DNA of 64,000 nucleotides from Luscinia megarhynchos (Eukaryota > Chordata > Aves > Passeriformes > Turdidae): contig CM067564.1 in assembly GCA_034336665.1 (NCBI GenBank), forward strand, positions 42,360,975 to 42,424,974, given 5' to 3'. The notes beneath the pieces were generated by a model. The model saw only the letters and a program-made list of their open reading frames with translations. It ran no database searches and had not been told where the DNA came from. Each line of letters starts with the position of its first letter. Positions within the stretch are counted from its first letter, which is position 1. This document shows positions 51,616 through 62,954 of this stretch, in pieces. Made by a program: the position numbers and the translations under genes.

Positions 51616-52430
51616 CACAAAGGGAATTTGGGACTCCCTTTCCCAAATCCTGAATTTGATTTATTCCCATTTTTCCCCCTCTCTCCGCCTCGTTATCCCG
51701 CAAATTAATTGCTCCAGATGGCGATCCCCGGGATTTTTAACTGATTTTGTTTTTCTTTTTTCCACCCCTCATTAATTCCCAATAATTTTAAAGCTCCGGC
51801 TGGGAAAGGTTGGAAAAAATAATTGCCCAAATTCCGTTTTGTGGAGTCATTTTCCCTCCTTAAATCGACTTTTCTGCTCATGGAATTAAAAAAAAAATTA
51901 TTTTTTTTTTCTTTCACCAGCTGGGAGAACTCTGGGAAAAGGGCAGCGGGGCGGGGAGATGTGGAAAGGATTTTTTGGGATTTTATTGAGATTTTATTGG
52001 GATTTTATTGGGATTGATTTTTTTTTTTTGGTGCATTTTGGGGGGTTTAAGGGATTTTTGGGGGATTTTTTTGGATTTTGGGGAATTTTTTGGGCCCATT
52101 TTGGGGGGTTCTTGAAGGGATTTTTGGGAATTTTTTTGTTCATTTTTCAGATTTTGGAGGGATTTTTGGGGGGTTTTTTAAAGGGATTTTTGAGAGGTTT
52201 TAGAGGGGGTTTGGGAAATTTTTTGGTGCATTTTTGGGATTATGGGGGATTTTAAAATTTTTTTATTTTTTATTTTTTGGGGGGTTTTGGGGGATTTGGG
52301 GGATTTTTTGGGTGCATTTTGGGATTTTGGGGGGACTTTTTAATTTTTTGGGGGATTTTTTTGGAGTGCATTTTGGGAAGCTTTTAAAGGGATTTTTTTA
52401 GAGGTTTTTTTTTTCCTTTTACAGGATTTT
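51615..52430. other. Upstream non-coding, T/G-rich
   Basis: AT-rich unique sequence (51650-51950), then decaying GGGATTTT units that merge into the next array. Confidence 0.6.
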
Positions 52431-53970
52431 GGGAGATTTTTGGGGGGACTTTGGTGGAGGGCATTTTGGGAATATTTGAGGGATTATTGAGGGATTTTTT
52501 TATTTATTTTTGGGGATTTTGGGGGGGATTTTGGGGATTTTTGGGGGACTTTGGTGGAGGGCATTTTGGGAATTTTTGAGGGAATTTTTTTTTATTTTTG
52601 GCGATTTTGATGGAGATTTTTTGGGGAAGCGATTTTGGTGGAGGGAATTTTGGGGAAATTTTTGAGGGATTTTTTAAAATTTTTTTTTGGGGGGGGAGAT
52701 TTTTTGGGGGAGATTTTTGGCGATTTCTGGGGGATATTTGTGGAGGGCATTTGGGGGAATTTTTGAGGGATTTTTTGGGGGGGGATTTTTGGGGGACATT
52801 GATGGAGGGGCATTTTGGGAATTTTGAGGGATTATTGAGGGATTTTTTTTTCTTCGGGATTTTTGGGTATTTCTGGGGGGATTTTGGTGGAGGGCATTTT
52901 GGGAATTTTTGAGGGATTACTGAGGGATTTTTTTACTTTTGGGGGGATTTTTCGGGATTTTTGGGGGACATTGATGGAGGGCATTTTGGGAATTTTTGAG
53001 GGATTATTGAGGGATTTTTTTTTATTTTTGGGGATTTTCGGAGGGGGATTTTTGGGGGCGATATTGGTGGAGGGCATTTTGCGAATTTTTGAGGGATTAT
53101 TGAAGGAATTTTTTTATTTTTGGGGATTTTTGGGCGACTTTGGTGGAGGGCATTGGGGGGTACGAGGGATTTTTTTGGGGGAGAGGGATTTTTGGGGGGC
53201 ATTGATGGAGGGCATCTGGAGAATTTTTGAGGGATTATTGAGGGTTTTTTTTCTTCGGGATTTTTGGGTATTTCTGGGGGGATTTTGGTGGAGGGCATTT
53301 TGGGAATTTTTGAGGGATTACTGAGGGATTTTTTTACTTTTGGGGGGATTTTTGAGTTTTTGGGGGACATTGATGGAGGGCATTTTGGGAATTTTGAGGG
53401 ATTATTGAGGGATTTTTTTTATTTTGGGGGGATTTTGGGGGGATTTTTTGGGATTTTTGGGGGACATTGATGGAGGGCATTTTGGGAATTTTTGAGGGTA
53501 TTATTGAGGAATTTTTTTATTATTTTTGGGGGATTTTTGGAGGGGGGGGGATTTTTGGGAGGCTGAGTATTGGTGGAGGGCATTTTGCGAATTTTACGAG
53601 GGATTATTGAAGGATTTTTTGATTTTTAGGGGATTTTTGGGGCGCGACTTTGGTGGAGGGGCATTGGGGGAATTTACGAGGGATTTTTTTTGGGGGGAGG
53701 GATTTTTGGGGGGGCATTGATGGAGGGCATCTGGAGAATTTTTGAGGGATTATTGAGGGATTTTTTTTCCTTCGGGATTTTTGGGTATTTCTGGGGGGAT
53801 TTTGGTGGAGGGCATTTTGCGAATTTCTGAGGGATTACTGAGGGATTTTTTTTTATTTTGGGAGATTTTTGGGGATTTTTGGGGGACATTGACTGGAGGG
53901 CATTTGGAGAATTTTTGAGGGATTATTGAGGGATTTTTTTTTTAATTTTTGGGGATTTTTTTCGGGGATT
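52430..53970. repeat. ~100-bp T/G-rich array GGTGGAGGGCATTTTGGGAA
   Basis: About 15 units of TTTTTGAGGGATTATTGAGG, GATTTTTTTTTATTTTTGGG, GGATTTTGGTGGAGGGCATT. Long higher-order copies exist: about 52850-52960 recurs near 53255-53360 and 53770-53860. Confidence 0.94.
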
Positions 53971-53994
53971 TTTGGGGAGGGTTTGGAGCAGGTG

Positions 53995-54225
53995 AAGGGA
54001 GAAGGGACAGCGACAAAAGGGACAGAAGGGACAGGAGCAGAGAAAGAGGAAGGGACAGAAGGGACAGGGACGGGAGAAGTGACAGGAGAGGAGAAAGAGG
54101 AAGGGACAGGAGCAGGGACAGGGACAAAAAGTGGCGACAAGGACGGGACAGAAAGTGGGGACAAGGACAGGGACAAGGACAGGGACAAGGACAGGGACAA
54201 GGACAGGGACAAGGATCGGGATTGT
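53995..54225. repeat. GGGACAGGAGC / GACAGGGACAAG minisatellite
   Basis: Purine-rich units ending in five perfect copies of GACAGGGACAAG (54160-54220). Confidence 0.93.
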
Positions 54226-54424
54226 CCCGCCTGGAGTCCCCGCCCGTGCCGGGACACGGGGACACCGCGGGGACATCGCTGTCCCCAAATATCCGGGACA
54301 GGGACACTCCTAAAACCCCCGGCAGGGAAAGGCTGAGGGGCTCGGAATTCCGAAGAATTTTGGGAGGAATTTTTTGGGGATTCTTCAGGTTTTTCGGATG
54401 GAATCAGGGAATTATGGAATAATT

Positions 54425-55030
54425 TGGGATGGGACATTAAAGCCACCAAGTGCCACCGTTCGGGGACAATTCCCGTTATCCCAGAGTGTTCCAACCTTTC
54501 CTTGGACATTCCGGGGATTCTCTGGGAATTCCCAAATTCCCACCCCGATCTCCCCTTTCCCAGCCATTTCCCGGCTCCAGTCCCGAATTCCAGCTCTCCT
54601 GGAGCCTCTGGAATGTGCTCCAAGATTTTCCTGCATCTTTCCCTTCTCCAGCCGGACATTCCCAGCTCTCCCAGCCTGAGATTTGATCCAAGAAATCGAT
54701 GGATCCGCTTGGAATCTCGGGACACCACGAAGGGTCTCCCTCCCCTTTTCCTCTCTTTTCTATCCCAATTTTCCATAAAAATCCCTCGGGGTGAATTTGG
54801 AGTGTTCCAAATCCCAAAATTCCGGAATGATTCGGGTGGGAAGGGGCATTGAATCCCATCCCATTCCAGCCCCAGGTTGCTCCAACTTTCCCAGGGATTC
54901 TCTGGAATTCCCAAATTCCCACCCCGATCTCCCCTTTCCCAGCCATTCCCTGGCTCCTGTCCCTCCATCCTTTCGGGATTTTTCCCTCTCCCTCTTTCCC
55001 GCAGCTCCTGCAGATGCTGGGAAGCTGAAA
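54425..55030 (-). mobile_element. Two CR1-like fragments, minus orientation, upstream region
   Basis: 54430-54700 shows CCACCAAGTGCCACC, CTCCTGGAGCCTCTGGAATG, TGCTCCAAGATTTTCCTGCA, CTTCTCCAGCCGGACATTCC. 54830-55000 shows GATTCGGGTGGGAAGGGGCA and CCCCAGGTTGCTCCAACTTT. Both read as reverse-complement CR1. Confidence 0.7.
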
Positions 55031-55194
55031 TGAGGTCAGGCTCGAGCTCCTGATTTCCGGGATGAACATTCCCGGTTTTCTGGGATGAACATTCCCGGTT
55101 TTCCCGGTGGAGCTGCTTCATCCCTGCCCAGCCCTTCCGGGATGATTCCCGAGTTTGGTGCCACAAAATCCCAAAATTCCCGGCTGTGGCAGCC

Positions 55195-56135
55195 CCTGGA
55201 GAGAGCGCTGGGGACGGGACAGGGGTGGGGGACAGGACACAGATTTGGGGGCAGGAGAGAGGATTTGGGACAGGATACAGATTTGGGAATGGGACGGGAC
55301 ACAGATTTGGGGATGGGACACAGATTTGGGGATGGGACAGGACAGGATTTGGGGACAGGGCAGGGACTTGGGGGACAGGACAGTTTGGGGACAGGATAGA
55401 TTTGGGGACAGGAGAAAGGATTTGGGATAGGACACAGATTTGGGGACAGGACACAGATTTGGGGGCAGAGCAGATTTGGGGACAGGAGAGGGATTTGAGT
55501 ACAGGAAGGAGGTTTGGGGACAGGACAGATTTTGGGACAGGGCAGGGATTTGGGGACAGGGCACAGGTTTGGGGGACAGGACAGATTGGGGGACAGGAAT
55601 AAGGATTGGGAATGGGGCAGGGACTTGGGGACAGGAGGGAGGATTTGGGACAGGAGAGGTTTGGGGACAGAAAGAAGGATTTGGGACAGGACAGGGATTG
55701 GGGAATGGTCACAGGTTTGGGGACAGGACACAGATTTGGGGGCAGGAGAGAGGATTTGGGACAGGACACAGATTTGGGGACAGGACATAGATTTGGGAAC
55801 AAGACAGGGATTTGGGGACAGGACACAGATTTGGGGGACAGGAAGAAGGTTTGGGGACAAGACACAGACTTGGGGACAGGACAGGGATTGGGGACAGGAG
55901 AGAGGATTTGGGACAGGACACAGATTTGGGGATGGGGCAGGACAGGGATTTGGGGAGTGGTCACAGGTTTGGGGACAGGAAGAAGGATTGGGGATGGGAC
56001 AGGGATTTGGGGACAGGACAGATTTGGGGACAAGACACAGATTTGGGGACAGGACAGGGGTTAGGGACAGGAGAGAGGATTTGGGACAGAACAGATTTGG
56101 GGACAGTTCACAGGTTTGGGGACAGGACAGGGGTT
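55195..56135. repeat. ~14-20 bp minisatellite TTTGGGGACAGGACACAGA
   Basis: About 50 imperfect units (ATTTGGGGACAGGACA, GGGGCAGGAGAGAGG). Plus frames (DRTQIWGQ) and minus frames (CPQICVLS) are array translations. Confidence 0.95.
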
Positions 56136-56159
56136 TGGGGCCTCCCCCATCCCGAGAAA

Positions 56160-57770
56160 AGGCTGGGGCAGGGACCGGGAGTGGCCCTTGGGGACCGGGA
56201 GTGACCCCTCGGGACCGGGAGTGACCCCTGGGGACCGGGAGTGACCCCTCGGGACCGGGAGTGACCCCTCGGGACCGGGAGTGGCCCTTGGGGACCGGGA
56301 GTGACCCCTCAGGGACCGGGAGTGACCCCTCGGGACCGGGAGTGACCCCTCGGGACGGGAAGTGACCCCTAGGGACGGGAGTGACCCCTGAGGGACGGGA
56401 GTAGCCCCTCGGGACCCGGGAGTGACCCCTCGGGACCGGGAGTGACCCCCTCGGGACCGGGAGTGGCCCCTCGGGACCGGGAGTGACCCCTGGGGACCGG
56501 GAGTGACCCCTCGGGACCGGGAGTGGCCCCTCGGGACCGGGAGTGGCCCCCTCGGGACGGGAGTGACCCCTGGGGACCGGGAGTGACCCCTCGGGACCGG
56601 GGAGTGACCCCTGGGGACGGGGAGTGGCCCTTGGGGACCGGGGAGTAGCCCCCTCGGGACCGGGAGTGACCCTTGGGGACCGGGAGTGACCCTTAGGGGA
56701 CCGGGGAGTGGCCTCGGGACCGGGAGTGACCCCTCGGGACGAGTGACCCCTCGGGACCGGGGAGTGACCCCTCGGGACCGGGAGTGGCCCTTGGGGACCG
56801 AGAGTGACCCCTCGGGACCGGGAGTGGCCCTCGGGGACCGGGAGTGACCCCTCGGGACGGGAGTGACCCTGGGGACCGGGAGTGACCCCTCAGGGACCGG
56901 GAGTGACCCTTGGGGACCGGGAGTGACCCCTCGGGACCGGGAGTGGCCCTTGGGGACCGGGAGTGGCCTCTGGGGACCGGGAGTGACCCCCTCGGGACCG
57001 GGAGTGACCCCTCGGGAGCGGGAGTGGCCCCTAGGGGACCGGGGAGTGACCCCTCGGGACGGGAGTGACCCCTGGGGACCGGGAGTGGCCCTGGGGACCC
57101 GGGAGTGGCCCTTGGGGACCGGGAGTGACCCCTCGGGACCCGGGAGTAAGCCCCTGGGGACTGGGGAGTGACCCCTCGGGACCGGGAGTGACCCTTGGGG
57201 ACCGGGAGTGACCCTCGGGACCGGGAGTGACCCCTGGGGACCGGGAGTGGCCCCTGGGGACCGGGAGTAGCCCTTGGGGACCGGGAGTGACCCCTCGGGA
57301 CCGGGAGTGGCCCCTGGGGACCGGGAGTGACCCCTCGGGAGCGGGAGTGACCCCTCGGGACCCGGGAGTGACCCTTGGGGACCGGGAGTGGCCCCTGGGG
57401 ACCGGGGAGTGGCCCTCGGGACCGGGAGTGACCCTTGGGGACCGGGAGTGACCCCTCGGGACCGGGAGTGGCCCCTCGGGACCGGGAGTGGCCCTTGGGG
57501 ACCGGAAGTGACCCCTGGGGACCGGGAGTGGCCCATGGGGACCGGGGAGTGGCCCCTCGGGACCGGGAGTGGCCCCCTCGGGACCGGGAGTGGCCCCTCG
57601 GGACCGGGAGTGACCCCTGGGGACAGGGAGTGACCCCCTCGGGACCGGGAGTGGCCCCTCGGGACCCGGGAGTGGCCCCTCGGGACCGGGAGTGACCCCT
57701 GGGGACCGGGAGTGACCCCTCGGGACCGGGAGTGGCCCTTGGGGACCGGGAGTGGCCCTTGGGGACCGGG
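56160..57770. repeat. 19-20 bp minisatellite GGGACCGGGAGTGACCCCTC, ~80 copies
   Basis: 1.6 kb of very regular units with TGACCCCT/TGGCCCTT variants and one or two CpGs per unit. The minus frame PGPQGSLPVPRGHSRS is a translation, not a collagen gene. Confidence 0.96.
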
Positions 57771-57899
57771 GCTCCCTCTCGGGTTTCGGGATCCCCCATC
57801 CCGCTCCAGGTATCCCGGTGTATCCATGGGAACATTCCCGGCACCGTCACCATGGAAGCAGCTTGGCTGCATGATCTGAGGCCACGTCTTGGGGACGAG

Positions 57900-58570
57900 C
57901 TAGGGGGACAGAGGGACAGGGATGGGGACAGGGACAGAGGGACAGAGGGGACAGAGGGATTGAGATAGAGGGGACAGGGACAGGGATGGGAACTGGGATG
58001 GGGACAGAGGGACAAGGACAGAGGGACAGAGGGACAGGGACAGGGATGGGAACTGGGATGGGGACAGAGGGGACAAGGACAGAGGGGACAGAGGGACAGG
58101 GACAGAGGGACAGAGGGACAGAGATGGGAGACAGAAGGGCAGGGACAGAAGGGACAGGGATGGGGACAGATGGGACAAGGACAGAGACAATAGGGACAGA
58201 GGGACAGGGGGGAAAGGGATGGGGACAGAGACAGAGGGGATAGGGGCCGGGGACAGGGGGGACAGGCAGGGACAGGGACAGAGGGGATAGGGACGGGGGG
58301 ACAGAGGGACAAAGAGGGACATGAATGGGCACAGAGGGACAGAGGGACAGTGGGGACAGGGATGGGGACAGAGAGGCAGGGGACAGGGTCAGAGACAGAG
58401 GGGATAGGGACGGGGGGGACAGGGGGGACAGAGGGGACATGGATGGGCACAGAGGGACAGGGACAGAGACAGGGACAAAGGGGACAGAGAGCGAGGGACA
58501 GAGGGACAGGGGGACAGTGGGGAAGGGACGAGGGACAGAGACAGGGACAGAAGGGACAGGGGAGACCGAG
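57900..58570. repeat. G-rich GGGACAGAGGGACA repeat
   Basis: 6-12 bp units of GGGACA/GAGGGACA with G-runs every few bases over about 670 bp. Confidence 0.95.
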
Positions 58571-58614
58571 CTGCGCTTGTGCAGCACAGCAGGAAATCCC
58601 CCAGGAGTGCACTC

Positions 58615-58805
58615 AGAGCATTCCAGGATCCCAGAGATCCCACAGATCCCGGAGATCCCACAGATCCCAGAGATTCCACAGATCCCAGAGATGCCACAGA
58701 CCCCACAGATCCCAGAGATCCCACAGATCCCACAGATCCCACAGGTCCCACAGATCCCAGAGATCCCAGAGACCTCAGAGATCCCAGAGATCCCAGAGAT
58801 CCCTC
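58615..58805. repeat. 9-bp repeat GATCCCACA/GATCCCAGA
   Basis: About 20 tandem 9-bp units. Confidence 0.96.
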
Positions 58806-59270
58806 CTTCCGGGATGGGAACTGCCCCCGAGCAGCTCCCAAAAATTCCCACGGATCGGGAGAGGAGCAGGGCCAGACCCACGCGGGGACAATCCCAAACG
58901 CCACCAGGGACAGGGGACAGCTCGGGGACAAACAAATCTCCCGCAATTCCCACTCTCATCCCAAAAAATTCCGCTATTCCCAGCCCGGGTGGCCCGGGAT
59001 GTGTCGCTGTCCCTGCTGCCGCCAGCACAGCCACGACTCCAAAAAACCGGGAATTCCAGGAATTCCCCAAGCCACGGAACCAGAGCTTGGATCTCACCTA
59101 TTCCCGGGAATTCGGCGCTACCCAGAGCTGGATCCGGCGCGTTTTCCAGCCGGGAAAAACATCCCGGAGGAATCGCGGGCCAGGCCGGCCCCTCCTCTGG
59201 CGCCGGCCCCGCTAATTGGATCAGCCGCGCTCCATCTGCTCGTCTGGGATGCGGGGAGCGCTGAACCCCG
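58805..59270. other. Upstream unique sequence, no gene seen
   Basis: GC-rich with several CpGs (59080-59260). Frames on both strands were read for domains without success. Confidence 0.5.
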
Positions 59271-59274
59271 GGAG

Positions 59275-60660
59275 CGGGGGGGAAATTCTGGGAACCGCAG
59301 AGATCCCGGGAACCGCAGGAATCCCGGGAATCGGGGAGAAATCCCGGGAACCGCAGAGATCCCGGGAACCACAGGAATCCCGGGAATCGGGGAGAAATCC
59401 CGGGAATGGGGGAGAAATTCTGGGAATCGGGGAGAAATTCTGGGAATCACAGAAATCCCGGGAACAGCAGAAATCCCGGGAATCGGGGAGAAATCCCGGG
59501 AATGGGGGAGAAGCTCTGGGAATCAGAGAAATCCTGGGAATAGGGGAGAAATTCTGGGAATCGCAGAGATCCCGGGAACGGCAGAAATCCCGGGAATCGG
59601 GGAGAAGTTCTGGGCATAGCAGAAATCCCGGGAACCACAGGAATCCCGGGAATGGGGGGGAAATTCTGGGAATTACAGAAATCCCGGGAATCGGGGAGAA
59701 ATTCTGGGAATTGGGGAGAAATTCTGGGAATCGGGAAGAAATTCTGGGAATCACAAAAATCCCAGGAACTGGGGAGAAATTCGGGAATCACAGCAATCAC
59801 GGGAATCACAGAAATTCTGGGAATCACAGAAATCCCGGGAATCGAGGAGAAGTTCTGGGAATCACAGAAATCCCGGGAACCGCAGGAATCCCGGGAATCG
59901 GGGAGAAATTCTGGGAATCGGGAAGAAATTCTGGGAATCACAGAAATCCCGGGAATCGAGGAGAAGTTCTGGGAATAGGGAAGAAATTCTGGGAATCAGA
60001 GAAATCCTGGGAATCTGGGAGAAGTTCTGGGAACTGGGGAGAAATTCTGGGAATCACAGAAATCACGGAAATCGGGGAGAAGTTCTGGGAATTGGGGAGA
60101 ATTCTGGGAATCGGGGTGAAATTCTGGGAATCGGGGAGAAATTCGGGAATCACAGAAATCCCGGGAATCACAGAAATTCTGGGAATCGGGAAGAAATTCT
60201 GGGAATCGGGGAGAAATTCGGGAATCAGAGAAATCCCGGGAACCACAGGAATCCCGGGAGCGGGGGGGAAATTCTGGGAATCACAGAAATCCCGGAAATC
60301 GGGGAGAAGTTTTGGGAATCGGGGAGAAATTCTAGGAATCGGGAAGAAATTCGGGGAATCGAGAAGAAATTCGGGAATCAGAGAAATCCCGGGAACCACA
60401 GAAATCCAGGGAATTGGGGAGAAGTTCTGGGAATCGGGGTGAAAATCTGGGAATCAGGGTGAAATTCTGGGAATCAGGGTGAAGTTCGGGAATCGGGGAG
60501 AAATTCTGGGAATCGGGGAGAAATCCCGGGAATCTGGGAGAATTTAGGGGGAATCCCAGAGAAATCTCGGGAATCTGGGAGAATTTAGGGGGAATTCCCG
60601 GGAATATGAGAGAATTTAGGGGGAATGCCAGAGAAATCTGGGAGAATTTATGGGAATCCC
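59275..60660. repeat. 12/24-bp minisatellite GGGAATCGGGGAGAAATTCT
   Basis: About 1.4 kb of units GGGAATCGGGGAGAAATTCT, GGGAATCACAGAAATCCC and CCCGGGAACCGCAGGAAT. Confidence 0.95.
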
Positions 60661-60924
60661 TGGAATTTGGGAGAATTCATGGGAATTCCCAGAGAAATCC
60701 CGAATCTGGGGCGAGGGGTCACACCCCACAGCCGATCCCATGAGGTCTGACGCCAGCAGGAGAAAACCCAGACGCATGAATCCGGGAGGGAGAACAGCTC
60801 GGGGAAGCTCCCACGTTCCCACATTCCCACATTCCCACGTTCCCACGTTCCCATGTTCCCAAATTTCCACATTCCCTCCCTGCCGTGCTCATCCCGCCGG
60901 CTCCACACGGCCGGCAGAGCTCAG

Positions 60925-62625
60925 AGAGGGAAAACAGGGATGGGAATGGTTTGGGATGGTTTGGAATAGCTGAGAATGGCCTGGAATGGTTTGGAATGGC
61001 CAGGAATGGTTTGGAATTGTTCTGGGATGGTTTGGAATTGTTCTGGGATGGTTTGGAATGTCCTGGAATGGCCAGGAATGGTTTGGAATTGTTCTGGGAT
61101 GGTTTGGAATTGTTCTGGGATGGTTTGGAATGGTTTGGAAAGGCCTGGAATGGTTTGGAATGGTCTGGAACGGCCAGGAATGGTTTGGAACATCTGGGAA
61201 TGGTTTGAGATGGTGTGAAATTATTTGGAATGGTTTGGAATGGCCAGGGATGGTTTGGAACGGTTGGGAACAGTTTGGAATGGCCTGGAATGGTTGGGAG
61301 TGATTTGGGATGGCCTGGAACAGTCTGGAGTGGTTTGGAATGGTTTGGAATGGTTTGGAATGACTGGGAACAGTTGGGAATGGTTTGGAATGGCCTGGAA
61401 TGCTTTGGAATGGTTTGGAATAGCCTGGAATGGTCTGGAATGGCCAGGAATGGTTTGAGATGGCTGGAAACAGTTGGGAATGGCTTGGAATGGCTGGGAA
61501 TTGCCTGGAATGGTTTGGAATTGCCTGGAATGGTTTGGAATGGTTTGGAGTGGCTGGGAATGGATTGAAATGGTTTGGAATGGCTGGAAATGGTTTGGGA
61601 TGCTCTAGAATAATTTGGGATAGCTGGGAATGGCCTGGAATGGTTTGGGAATAGCTTGGAATGGTTTGGAATGGTTGGGAGTGGTTGGGAATGGTGTGGA
61701 ATGGTTTGGGAATAGCCTGGAATGGTTTGGAATGGTCTGGAATGGCTGGGAATGGTTTGGGATAGTTTGGGATAGCTGGGAATGGCCTGGAATGGTTTGG
61801 GAGGGTTTGGAGTGGCTGGGAATAGCTTGGAATGGTTTGGAATGGTTTGGAATGGTTGGGAATGGTTTGGACTGCATTGGAATACCTGGAATGGTTTGGC
61901 ATGGTTTGGAATGGCCTGAAATGATTTGGAATTGCCCGGATGGTTCAGAATGGTCTGGAATGGCCAGGAATGGTTCGGAATGGTTTGGGAATGGACTGGA
62001 ATGGTTCACAATAGTTTGGAATAGCCTGGGATGGTTTGGGATAGCCTGGAATGGTTTGGAAAGGTCTGGAATTATTTGGAATGGTTTGGGATGGTTTGGA
62101 ATAGCCTGGGATGGTTTGGAATGGTCTGGAATAACGGGGAATGGTTTGGGATGGTTTGGAATGGCCAGGAACAGTTGGGAATGGTTTGGAATGGCTGGGA
62201 ATGGTTCAGACTAGTTTGGAATAGCCTGGAATGGTTTGGAATGGTTTCAAATGGCTGGGAATGGTTTGGGAATGGTTTGGAATGGTTGGGAACAATTGGG
62301 AATGGCCTGGAATGGTTTGGAGTGGTTGGGAATGTTTTGGGATAGCCGGGAATGGCTGGGAATGGTTTGGGAGAGTGTGGAATTATTTGGAATGGTTTGG
62401 AATGGTTGGGAATGGCTGGGGATGGCCTGGAATGGTTCAGAATTGCCTGGAATGGTTTGGAATTATTTGGAATAGCCGGGAATGGTTTGCAATGGTCTGG
62501 AAGAGCCAGGAATGGTTTGGGAATGGTAGGGAACAGTTGGGAATGACCTGGAATAGTTTGGAGTGGTTTGGAATGGCTGGGAATGGTTTGGGAATGGTTT
62601 GGGAATGGTTTGGGAATGGCCGGGA
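60925..62625. repeat. 10-bp satellite-like repeat TGGAATGGTT, 1.7 kb
   Basis: About 170 imperfect 10-bp units (TTTGGAATGG, CCTGGAATGG, GCTGGGAATG), with ~120-200 bp higher-order similarity (for example around 61640-61760). Confidence 0.96.
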
Positions 62626-62684
62626 ATGGAGCTCACTGCAGAGGTTCTGGGATGAGGTCGGAGCCTGGAGCCGCCCCTGGTGCT

Positions 62685-62775
62685 CCCCCGGAATTCCCAA
62701 TCCCAAAATTCCCGATCCCAAAATTCCCGATCCCAGAACTCCCGATCCCGGAATTCCCGATCCCGATCCTTTGGA
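62685..62775. repeat. GATCCCAAAATTCCC tandem repeat
   Basis: Six 15-bp units, TCCCAAAATTCCCGA and TCCCGGAATTCCCGA. Confidence 0.95.
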
Positions 62776-62954
62776 CCATCCCTGGGATCCCAGGGAGGAT
62801 TCCCAGGAAGGGGCTGCGAGCTCCAGGGTGTCCCTGTGGGAATTCCTGGAATTCCAGCCCGGGATGGGATCAGCCCAGGAGAGGGGCACGAACAGGAATC
62901 CCAAATCCCGATGATTCCCAGCATTGGAAATGCTCCGGGTGGGAACAGCATCTG

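Noticed and set aside
56061..58612. Collagen-like minus frame (PGPQGSLPVPRG)
   Set aside because: Pure product of the 19-bp minisatellite. No Gly-X-Y periodicity is maintained and no flanking domain is present.
58805..59270. Possible second gene upstream of SHANK3
   Set aside because: GC-rich unique patch, but frames on both strands show no domain, and no convincing exon with flanking splice sites.
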